From positions 1 through 5,170 of the forward strand of contig JAESRD010000048.1 in the NCBI GenBank assembly GCA_016764835.1: 5,170 bases of DNA, given 5' to 3'. Shown here in pieces: positions 1 through 5,170 of the stretch; the first letter of the stretch is position 1, and the number at the start of each line of letters is the position of its first letter. Origin of the DNA: Paracoccaceae bacterium (GTDB lineage: Bacteria; Pseudomonadota; Alphaproteobacteria; Rhodobacterales; Rhodobacteraceae). The notes under the pieces are model-generated. The model was not told where the DNA came from, searched no databases, and worked only from the letters and a program-made list of their open reading frames with translations. The translations under genes and the position numbers were made by a program.

Positions 1-2282
1 CTTGGCACGCGGCGGGCGGATTTCATACGCTCAACGGCGACACCAATATGGCCGCCCTTCAGGGCTACACAATCCGGCTCTACCGCGAGTTAGAAGAGCT
101 GACCGGGCTGAAATGCGGGCTGCACCATGTCGGCGGCATTACCCTTGCTGACAGCGCCGAACGGTTTGACATGCTCAAAGCCGAGCGGGCCAAGCACCGC
201 TATATGGGGCTTGATACCGATATTATCAGCCCGGCTGAGATCACAGAACTCACCGACGGCATGGTCAATATCGACGGCATTCATGGCGGGCTTTATGACC
301 CGCTGGATGGCCATCTTGACCCGTCGGGCACCACCCATGCCTATGCCAAGGCGGCCCGGATGGGTGGCGCTAAGATTGTGTTGCATAACCGTGTGTTAGA
401 GACCAATCCTCAACCAGATGGCGGCTGGGAGATTATCACCGAAAACGGCGTGATCATGGCCGAACATATTGTTAATGCGGCCGGGCTTTGGGCGCGCGAG
501 GTTGGGGCAATGGCGGGCTGCTATTTGCCGCTTCTACCCATGGCGCATCAATACCTGATCACCGATGACATTCCCGAAATATACAACCGTAGCAAAGAGA
601 TGCCGCATGTTGTTGACCCCGGTGGCGAGAGCTATCTGCGCCAAGAAGGCCGCGGGTTGTGCATTGGGTTTTACGAGAAACTTTGCGAGCCGTGGGCGGT
701 AGATGGCACATCATGGGACTTTGGCCATGAGCTGCTGAATGAAAACTTCGACAAGATCGAAGACAGCGTGAACTTTGCCTACCGCCGCTTCCCGCTGCTC
801 GAAAAAGCCGGAATTAAGAATGTGATCCACGGCCCGTTTACTTTTGCCCCTGATGGCAACCCGCTGGTCGGGCCGGTGCCGGGCCTGCGCAACTATTGGT
901 CAGCTTGCGGCGTCATGGCCGGTTTTTCGCAGGGTGGCGGCGTCGGGCTGACGCTGGCACAATGGATGATCGAGGGCGAAGCCGAGCGCGATGTGACCGG
1001 GCTTGATGTGGCGCGCTTTGGCAGCTGGATCACGCCGGGCTACACTGTGCCAAAGGTAATTGAAAATTACCAAACCCGGTTCTCGGTGGCCTATCCCAAT
1101 GAGGAAAAACCCGCCGCGCGGCCACACCGCACCACGCCAATGTATGATATATTCGACAAGATGGGCGCGGTTTGGGGCCACCAATTTGGCCTCGAAGTGG
1201 TTAATTACTATGCCGCCGAGGGCGAGCCACGCTATGAGACGCCGAGCTTTCGGCGCACGAATGCTTGGGACGCGACCGCGCGCGAAGTAGCCGGGGTGCG
1301 GGGCGCCGTTGGCATCAATGAGCTGCAAAATTTTGGTAAATTTCGCGTCACTGGCGCGCATGCCCGCGCTTGGCTCGACAAGATCATGGCGGGCCGCATA
1401 CCTAAGCTTGGCCGCATAGCACTGACACCAATGCTCTCGGCCAAGGGCCGGCTGATTGGCGACTTCACGGTCTCTTGTCTGGCTCAAGACACGTTTCATC
1501 TGACTGCCTCATACGGCGCGCAAGCCATCCACCTTCGCTGGTTTGAGCAGAACCTGAGCGACGGCGTGCAGGTCGAAAATATATCTGACAAACTGACCGG
1601 TTTTCAGATTGCTGGGCCAAATGCAGGTGCAGTGCTGGCCGCCTGTACCCGCGAGAAGACTGACGATATTCGGTTTCTTGACGTGCGGCGCATGGTGGTC
1701 GGGCAGGTAAACTGCATCGTCCAGCGCATCAGTTATACTGGCGATCTTGGCTTTGAGATGTTCTGTGACCCGATGGATCAACGCCAGCTTTGGGCCACGC
1801 TCTGGGCTGCTGGCCAAGAGCACGGCATGGTCCCGTTTGGCATGCGGGCGATGATGTCACTGCGGCTCGACAAAGGTTTTGGCGCGTGGCTGCGTGAATA
1901 TTCGCCAGACTATACCGCCGCCGAGACCGGGATTGACCGGTTTATCCAATGGTCCAAAGACACAGACTTTATTGGCCGCGCGGTTGCCCAGACCGAGCGC
2001 GAGACGCCGCCTCAGCGGCAGCTGGCCATGTTTGAAGTCATGGCAGATGATGCCGACATTCATGGCTATGAGCCTGTTTTCATAGGCGAAGATGTTGTCG
2101 GTTTTTGCACGTCGGGTGGTTATTCGCATTATGCGAACAAGTCGGTTGCCTTGGCGCTGATCCCGCGTAAATCCTTCCGAGATGGGCTAGAAGTTGAGAT
2201 AGAAATCTTGGGGAAGCGGTATAGCGCTCGTCAATTTATTACGCCACTGTTCGATGCGAGCGGCGAAAGGATGCGCGGCTGA
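1..2282 (+). CDS. GcvT-family FAD-dependent oxidoreductase (dimethylglycine/sarcosine dehydrogenase-like), 5' end cut by window edge
   Basis: The reading frame is open to the left edge (first whole codon at 3), so the true start and the GxGxxG FAD-binding segment lie outside; 759 residues are visible of a family usually a little over 800. The protein probably oxidatively demethylates an N-methylated amine such as dimethylglycine or sarcosine in the cytoplasm, passing the one-carbon unit to tetrahydrofolate. Numbering from codon 3, residues 1-5 are WHAAG; in mammalian dimethylglycine dehydrogenase the His of this motif carries covalent FAD. Further DAO-fold signatures are IVNAAGLWAREVG (about 156-168) and the GPFTFAPDGNPLVGP block from 277. 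A central linker domain follows, then the GcvT folate-binding domain starting near PSFRRTN (414), with RISYTGDLGFEMF at about 575, and a C-terminal barrel from about 670. The end (PLFDASGERMRG) is typical, so it is not truncated there. Substrate cannot be fixed from sequence. The next gene overlaps its stop codon. Confidence 0.93.
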   Translation, partial: WHAAGGFHTLNGDTNMAALQGYTIRLYRELEELTGLKCGLHHVGGITLADSAERFDMLKAERAKHRYMGLDTDIISPAEITELTDGMVNIDGIHGGLYDPLDGHLDPSGTTHAYAKAARMGGAKIVLHNRVLETNPQPDGGWEIITENGVIMAEHIVNAAGLWAREVGAMAGCYLPLLPMAHQYLITDDIPEIYNRSKEMPHVVDPGGESYLRQEGRGLCIGFYEKLCEPWAVDGTSWDFGHELLNENFDKIEDSVNFAYRRFPLLEKAGIKNVIHGPFTFAPDGNPLVGPVPGLRNYWSACGVMAGFSQGGGVGLTLAQWMIEGEAERDVTGLDVARFGSWITPGYTVPKVIENYQTRFSVAYPNEEKPAARPHRTTPMYDIFDKMGAVWGHQFGLEVVNYYAAEGEPRYETPSFRRTNAWDATAREVAGVRGAVGINELQNFGKFRVTGAHARAWLDKIMAGRIPKLGRIALTPMLSAKGRLIGDFTVSCLAQDTFHLTASYGAQAIHLRWFEQNLSDGVQVENISDKLTGFQIAGPNAGAVLAACTREKTDDIRFLDVRRMVVGQVNCIVQRISYTGDLGFEMFCDPMDQRQLWATLWAAGQEHGMVPFGMRAMMSLRLDKGFGAWLREYSPDYTAAETGIDRFIQWSKDTDFIGRAVAQTERETPPQRQLAMFEVMADDADIHGYEPVFIGEDVVGFCTSGGYSHYANKSVALALIPRKSFRDGLEVEIEILGKRYSARQFITPLFDASGERMRG
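2265..2271 (+). promoter_or_regulatory. Shine-Dalgarno sequence supporting a CTG start at 2279
   Basis: GAAAGGA sits inside the last codons of the upstream flavoprotein gene and ends 7 nt before the CTG at 2279, a normal ribosome-binding distance. From the ATG at 2324 it is more than 50 nt away, so it supports the upstream CTG and translational coupling. It is a short purine-rich match, so chance occurrence is possible. Confidence 0.6.
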
Positions 2283-2869
2283 CCACTCCAATCCTCATCT
2301 TAGCAGCGGGGCGATCTTCGCGCATGGGCGGGGCTGACAAGTTGGCGATGACCGTTGGTGGCACGCCGCTTTTGCGCCGCACGGCCTTGGCCGCATTGGC
2401 CAGCGGCCAGCCTGTTTATGTAGCGCTGCCTGTCGTTGCGCCCAAACGCCGCGCGCTGCTCGCCGGATTAGATGTTGAAATTTTAGCCCTGCCTGAGGCT
2501 GCCGAAGGCATTGGCGGCTCGATCAGGGGCGGGCTATCCGCCCTGCCCGTTTGCGCCCGTTTCATGATCCTGCCTGCCGATATGCCACTGCTTGGCGCTG
2601 ATGAGCTAAACCTTGTGCTGCAAGCTGGTAAGATCCAGCCCGATTATTTGGCATGGCGCGGCGCCACACAGGCTGGCAAACCGGGCCACCCGGTTATGCT
2701 CGCCGCAGCATTGCGACCAAAATTCATGGTGCTAAAGGGCGACATCGGCGGCGGCGCGATCTTGCGCGCCCAGCAAAAGCAAACTTGCCAAGTGCCCTTG
2801 CCCGGCAATGCGGCTCTGCTTGATCTTGATACACCTGACGACTGGCGGGTTTTCAACACGCAGCATTAA
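2279..2869 (+). CDS. MobA/MocA-like NTP transferase (molybdenum cofactor nucleotidyltransferase superfamily), probable CTG start
   Basis: Members of this superfamily transfer a nucleotide from CTP or GTP onto a phosphorylated cofactor; MocA and MobA make the cytosine and guanine dinucleotide forms of molybdopterin. With a CTG start the product is 196 aa, normal for the family. Motifs in order: nucleotide-binding loop LAAGRSSRMGGADKL (8-22), GIGGSIRGGLSAL (about 78-90), the metal-binding PADMP segment with Asp101 (99-103), GKPGHP (133-138), GDIGGGAIL (about 154-162) and DLDTPDDW (182-189). LAAG rather than LAGG leans towards MocA-type (CTP) enzymes, but this is weak. The first ATG (2324) encodes the Met of RMGG and would delete the loop, so it cannot be the start. 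Upstream in frame to the stop at 2222 there is no ATG, GTG or TTG; CTG 2279 overlaps the preceding TGA. No molybdoenzyme is visible, so the target is unknown. Its stop overlaps the convergent Hint gene. Confidence 0.85.
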   Translation: MTTPILILAAGRSSRMGGADKLAMTVGGTPLLRRTALAALASGQPVYVALPVVAPKRRALLAGLDVEILALPEAAEGIGGSIRGGLSALPVCARFMILPADMPLLGADELNLVLQAGKIQPDYLAWRGATQAGKPGHPVMLAAALRPKFMVLKGDIGGGAILRAQQKQTCQVPLPGNAALLDLDTPDDWRVFNTQH

Positions 2870-3978
2870 GACGAAATCAGCCTTGCTTCATGGCGCAGTA
2901 AGGTCCGCCGTGCCGTGGGCGGGGCGCTGGCTGCATCGGTTTGCAGCTCTGGAAATAGCCCAAATATCTCGTCGCGTTGTGCATTATCAAGTGTTTGCAC
3001 ACCGACATGGCCGGGATGAAAACTCTCGCTCCAACCGCCATTGGCAAGTACAACTTCATGTTGGTCAAACAAGATGTGCCAATAGGTAATAGTGCGCCGC
3101 GCCGGACGGCTGATACCGGGCAGATGGGTCAGATATTTTGCCGCCGCGAGCACCTCAGTTTCACCGAAGAAAACAGAGGCATATGCGCCGCTTACCAGAA
3201 TACGGTGGTTCGGCGACACGATAAGATCTCGCAATGGGATATTCTCGCCCAAGGCACCGGCGCGGATCAGCACCGGGCGCAGGTCTTGGCCGGGTAGTAC
3301 CGCCAGTTTACGGCTGCCGATCCAGCGGATCGGTTGCAGCCCATTGTCGCGGGTCAAAACTGTGTCGCCTACGTTTATCTTCTCAACCGCGCGTTCGCCA
3401 AAACGGGTCGTTATGAGCGTGTTTTCAGCAAAGCACACAAACACAGTGCCGGGCATGCCACAATAAAACTTGTTATTACCGTCTTCGGGGCTGCCAACAA
3501 TCTGGCCGTCGCCGTCCATGTCAATATCGACGGTCCTGTCCAGCTCTAGCTGGCCAATATTGTCATTGGCATCCGTGCCGGGGGCGACGAAAAGCTGCGT
3601 TAACTGCGGCGCGCCGGGGTCTGAGGAGACCAGGACATTGGCATTAAATCGCACATAAGTGTCGCCAAGCCCAGACAGATCAGACTGAATATTGGCCGAT
3701 TGACCGGGGTTCATCGGCTCATATGTGTATTGCACATTGCCAGCCTGAAAGTCGGCCTCGCTGGCATAAACATTGATCCCGATGAAGGATGAGCCGCTAT
3801 CCAGCTCCCCGTCGGCGGTTTCATCTTGTGTAATAAACTCGACAATTGCGTCATCTGCAAAGGGTTGACTGCCGCCTTGTAAAGTCATTGTGCCTTGCGC
3901 CTCGGCGCCGGCAGTTGAGTTGGTTCCAATAGATGGGTTCCCAACCACATCGATTCCGAAAGCCGCAAAACTGGCCAT
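2866..3978 (-). CDS. Hint-domain protein with unrecognised N-terminal region and EF-hand-like loop (370 aa, complete)
   Basis: The C-terminal half is a Hint domain (Hint_2-type, intein/hedgehog fold). It opens with CFAENTLITTRFGERAVEKI (Cys182), includes DTVLTRDNGLQPIRWIG (205-221), LRPVLIRAGALG (233-244), SPNHRILV (255-262, His258) and HEVVLANGGWSESF (307-320), and ends in the tail ARRTLLRHEARLI. Cys182 and His258 match the block A nucleophile and block B histidine of autoprocessing domains; no C-terminal His-Asn pair is seen, so any activity would be N-terminal cleavage or thioester chemistry rather than splicing. Residues 1-180 are acidic, match no family I recognise, and carry DMDGDGQI (153-160), an EF-hand-like Asp loop. 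No signal peptide or membrane helix is visible, compatible with type I secretion (inference). The start at 3978 is chosen for its G-rich Shine-Dalgarno; the frame extends to an ATG at 4074, but those 32 residues are unlike the rest. It is a paralogue of the next gene upstream. Confidence 0.85.
   Translation of the reverse strand: MASFAAFGIDVVGNPSIGTNSTAGAEAQGTMTLQGGSQPFADDAIVEFITQDETADGELDSGSSFIGINVYASEADFQAGNVQYTYEPMNPGQSANIQSDLSGLGDTYVRFNANVLVSSDPGAPQLTQLFVAPGTDANDNIGQLELDRTVDIDMDGDGQIVGSPEDGNNKFYCGMPGTVFVCFAENTLITTRFGERAVEKINVGDTVLTRDNGLQPIRWIGSRKLAVLPGQDLRPVLIRAGALGENIPLRDLIVSPNHRILVSGAYASVFFGETEVLAAAKYLTHLPGISRPARRTITYWHILFDQHEVVLANGGWSESFHPGHVGVQTLDNAQRDEIFGLFPELQTDAASAPPTARRTLLRHEARLISS
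3256..3273 (-). repeat. 18-bp exact direct repeat shared by the two Hint domains (first copy)
   Basis: ACCGGCGCGGATCAGCAC on the + strand is identical to 4657-4674. Both copies encode the VLIRAG segment of the Hint domain, so the identity reflects paralogy and a strongly conserved motif. It is also a potential site for recombination between the two genes. Confidence 0.7.
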
Positions 3979-3983
3979 TATAG

Positions 3984-3999
3984 TATCCCCCCCGGGATA
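3984..3999 (-). promoter_or_regulatory. Ribosome binding site of the 370-aa Hint gene, inside a small inverted repeat
   Basis: On the - strand, TATCCC, a GGGG loop and GGGATA form a perfect 6-bp hairpin ending 5 nt before the ATG at 3978. The G-rich 3' arm (GGGGGA) is the Shine-Dalgarno sequence that decides this start. When the hairpin is folded, the ribosome binding site would be paired. The repeat is seen directly; regulation is inference. Confidence 0.5.
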
Positions 4000-4079
4000 T
4001 GACTGCCCCACCACCCTGAGCCAAACGGCCCAATACTCTGCTTTTCGCGACAGAAACGAAATGCACAGGGTCATAAATG

Positions 4080-4092
4080 AACAAGACTTGTT
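4080..4092. repeat. 13-bp perfect palindrome AACAAG-A-CTTGTT, candidate operator
   Basis: Two perfect 6-bp arms flank one central base, about 102 bp upstream of the Hint gene start at 3978, in the AT-rich part of the intergenic gap. The shape and size suit a dimeric repressor or activator site. It has no U-tract and is too short for a good terminator stem. No second copy was noticed in the window. Confidence 0.4.
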
Positions 4093-4172
4093 AAAAATAT
4101 GTATGCAAAGCCGGTGGAACAGGTCGATGTGCTAAAAAACCAAAAGTATGGTTAAATTCCAAGCGTTCCCGC

Positions 4173-4207
4173 AAAAATTTAAAGCGGGAGGCTTGCGCCC
4201 CCCGCTT
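4173..4207 (-). terminator. Rho-independent terminator of the RTX/Hint gene
   Basis: On the - strand an 11-bp stem pairs AAGCGGGGGGC with GCCTCCCGCTT, with one G-U wobble in RNA and a GCAA (GNRA) tetraloop. TAAATTTTT follows at once. It begins about 54 nt after the stop codon at 4261, the right place and orientation to end that transcript and insulate the next Hint gene. On the + strand the wobble becomes an A-C mismatch and no T-tract follows, so it is directional. Confidence 0.85.
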
Positions 4208-4260
4208 CTGGGTCTGGCAAATTGCCCAAAACCCTTGCGCTGCATTCGGTGGTGGTGCGC

Positions 4261-5170
4261 TTAGTGGCGCACCAAAAGCTTTGCTTCATGTTTCTTCAGC
4301 GTCTTGCGTGCTGCTTTGTAGCCTTCAAGCCCGGTCTTGCTTTGCAGTTCCGGGAAAATCTCAAAGATTTCAGTACGCTGCGCATTGCCTATGCCTTTGA
4401 GGCTATAGTCGCCCGGTTGGAAGCTTTCTGTCCAAGCGCCGTTGGAGAGCACAACTTCGTGACGGTCGAACATGAAGTGAATGTAGGATGTCCGCATCAC
4501 TTCAAGCTCCATGATACCCGGCAGGCCGATCAGATGTTTGGCCGCCGCCAGCACTTCGCTTTCTTCAAAGTAAAGCTGGGTGCGGTCAGAGGCGACCAAC
4601 ATCCGGTGGTTTGGCGAGACCAAAAGATCTGCTTCTGGCAGGCCGTTGCCAAGCGAACCGGCGCGGATCAGCACAGGCTTAAGATGCGCTGACGTGTTCA
4701 GCTCACGGCCTGTAATATCTTTGCGGCCAACCCAGCGGATTTCTTGGATGCCGTTGTCGCGGGTGATGATCCTGTCGCCTTCGCGCAGCTCTTCAACCCG
4801 GCGCTCGCCGCGTGGTGTCGCGATCATTGTGCCCGGTGTGAAGCAAGGGATGACGTTCTCGATTTCCTCAAAGTTCAGGGTTGAGCCATCGAGGAATGTT
4901 ACCGTGCCGTCTTCTTCGTCGGCAGAAGTATAGGTGACAAAGTCGACGCCCGCACCTGTAAGGTCCAAAGTGTCATAATCATCGCCGCCAGAGCCGCCAT
5001 CAACTGTATCGCCACCATTGCCTCCAAGGAAAAGATCGCGGTCATCGCCGCCAGAAAGATCGTCTTCGCCCTGCCCGCCAATGATCGTGTCATTGCCAGT
5101 GCCGCCGGTGATCACATCATCATCAACGCCGCCGTCGAGATAATCATCGCCCAAAAGATCGATCGGCAGC
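4261..5170 (-). CDS. RTX calcium-binding protein with C-terminal Hint domain, N-terminus beyond right edge
   Basis: The frame is open to the right edge, so the true start is outside. Numbering from the TTG codon at 5154, residues 2-59 are RTX-type GGxGxDxxx nonapeptides, which bind calcium and fold after export in type I-secreted proteins. A short beta-type linker follows (DTLDLTGAG to FEEIENVIP). The Hint domain starts at Cys104 (CFTPGTMIATPRGERRVEEL), with TRDNGIQEIRWVG (131-143), LKPVLIRAGSLG (158-169), SPNHRMLV (180-187, His183) and HEVVLSNGAWTESF (232-245). The tail ends IFEIFPELQ and ARKTLKKHEAKLL. Cys104 and His183 are the predicted catalytic pair; Cys104 is the only cysteine in the visible part. 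About half of aligned positions match the downstream Hint paralogue. The role is likely extracellular or surface-associated, but substrate and partner are unknown and no type I secretion genes are in the window. Confidence 0.88.
   Translation of the reverse strand, partial: LPIDLLGDDYLDGGVDDDVITGGTGNDTIIGGQGEDDLSGGDDRDLFLGGNGGDTVDGGSGGDDYDTLDLTGAGVDFVTYTSADEEDGTVTFLDGSTLNFEEIENVIPCFTPGTMIATPRGERRVEELREGDRIITRDNGIQEIRWVGRKDITGRELNTSAHLKPVLIRAGSLGNGLPEADLLVSPNHRMLVASDRTQLYFEESEVLAAAKHLIGLPGIMELEVMRTSYIHFMFDRHEVVLSNGAWTESFQPGDYSLKGIGNAQRTEIFEIFPELQSKTGLEGYKAARKTLKKHEAKLLVRH
4657..4674 (-). repeat. 18-bp exact direct repeat shared by the two Hint domains (second copy)
   Basis: This is the second copy of the repeat at 3256-3273, in the same orientation and the same place in the Hint domain (VLIRAG). 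The bases on either side differ between copies. Confidence 0.7.
4978..5151 (-). repeat. RTX nonapeptide repeat tract, about six units
   Basis: Successive units are GDDYLDGGV, DDDVITGGT, GNDTIIGGQ, GEDDLSGGD, DRDLFLGGN and GGDTVDGGS, following the GGxGxDxUx pattern of calcium-binding beta-rolls. The third is the closest to consensus. The DDD and DRD units replace the leading Gly or Asn, so the tract is partly degenerate. It probably continues past the right edge, because residues before 5154 (LPIDL) still lead into a GDD unit. Confidence 0.85.

Larger units (their letters stand above)
3979..4260. other. Intergenic region between the two tandem Hint genes
   Basis: These 282 bp contain no credible gene. 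In - strand order they hold the terminator of the upstream RTX/Hint gene, an AT-rich stretch, the 13-bp palindrome, and the hairpin ribosome binding site of the downstream Hint gene. A promoter for the downstream gene is expected after the terminator, but no convincing -35/-10 pair was found. Confidence 0.7.

Noticed and set aside
900..1499. 199-residue open frame on the - strand inside the flavoprotein gene
   Set aside because: It lies wholly antisense to well-conserved GcvT-family coding sequence and its translation shows no recognisable motif; it is a GC-rich shadow frame.
2324..2869. ATG at 2324 as the start of the NTP transferase
   Set aside because: This Met belongs to the nucleotide-binding loop; starting here removes LAAGRSS, and the nearby purine-rich site is too far upstream.
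2895..2935. GC-rich inverted repeat just past the + strand stop as a terminator for the NTP transferase
   Set aside because: The stem is weak, no T-run follows, and the bases code for the conserved tail region of the Hint protein.
3979..4074. Longer 402-residue form of the downstream Hint protein starting at 4074
   Set aside because: The extra 32 residues are unlike the rest of the protein and run through the hairpin ribosome binding site; the ATG at 3978 has a good Shine-Dalgarno.
4000..4172. Sigma-70-like promoter for the downstream Hint gene
   Set aside because: TTGCAT and AT-rich stretches are present, but no -35/-10 pair with 16-18 bp spacing was convincing.
4167..4189. Second hairpin TCCCGC/GCGGGA overlapping the terminator
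   Set aside because: It uses the 3' arm of the terminator but its partner lies downstream on the - strand transcript, so it cannot act as a classical antiterminator; the main stem is longer and has the U-tract.
4222..4692. 156-residue + strand frame opposite the RTX/Hint gene
   Set aside because: The opposite strand encodes a clear Hint domain and this frame has no recognisable motif. The same holds for the + strand frames between 2977 and 4135.
5152..5154. TTG at 5154 as the start of the RTX/Hint protein
   Set aside because: The frame stays open to the right edge and the codon falls inside the first visible RTX unit, so the gene is cut by the window.
5157..5164. GATCGATC at the right edge as a regulatory or methylation site cluster
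   Set aside because: It is a short tandem of GATC in coding sequence at the edge of the window; too little to support a function.

Overview
The window looks like part of the chromosome of an alphaproteobacterium, most likely of the Rhodobacterales/Roseobacter group. This is an inference from the protein families: a dimethylglycine-dehydrogenase-like GcvT-family flavoprotein, an MobA/MocA-like nucleotidyltransferase, and RTX/Hint proteins of a type common in marine roseobacters. No rRNA, tRNA, CRISPR array, insertion sequence or phage gene was seen.

Left half (1-2869, + strand). A large FAD/folate amine demethylase, cut at its 5' end by the window edge, runs to 2282. A small NTP transferase of the molybdenum-cofactor nucleotidyltransferase superfamily follows and appears translationally coupled to it. 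Its nucleotide-binding loop lies upstream of its first ATG. The only plausible initiator is a CTG at 2279 that overlaps the upstream TGA (CTGA) and has a well-placed Shine-Dalgarno sequence.

Right half (2866-5170, - strand). Two paralogous Hint-domain proteins lie in tandem. The downstream one (2866-3978, complete, 370 aa) has an unrecognised N-terminal region with an EF-hand-like Asp loop. The upstream one (4261 to beyond the right edge) carries RTX calcium-binding nonapeptides. Both end in the same ~190-residue module: a Hint domain with the Cys and His expected of an intein/hedgehog-type autoprocessing fold, plus a conserved tail. The 282-bp gap between them holds a clear intrinsic terminator for the upstream gene, a 13-bp palindrome, and a small hairpin covering the ribosome binding site of the downstream gene. 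The two Hint genes are therefore probably separate transcription units.

The two halves converge: the last + gene and the last - gene overlap by 4 bp, sharing the palindrome TTAA in their stop codons. The left pair points to one-carbon or methylated-amine metabolism plus cofactor maturation. The right pair points to secreted, calcium-binding, possibly self-processing proteins. Nothing in the sequence links the two functions. The most interesting element is the tandem Hint pair: one shared processing-type module behind two different N-terminal modules, each with a different calcium-binding motif, and almost no cysteine except the predicted catalytic one.
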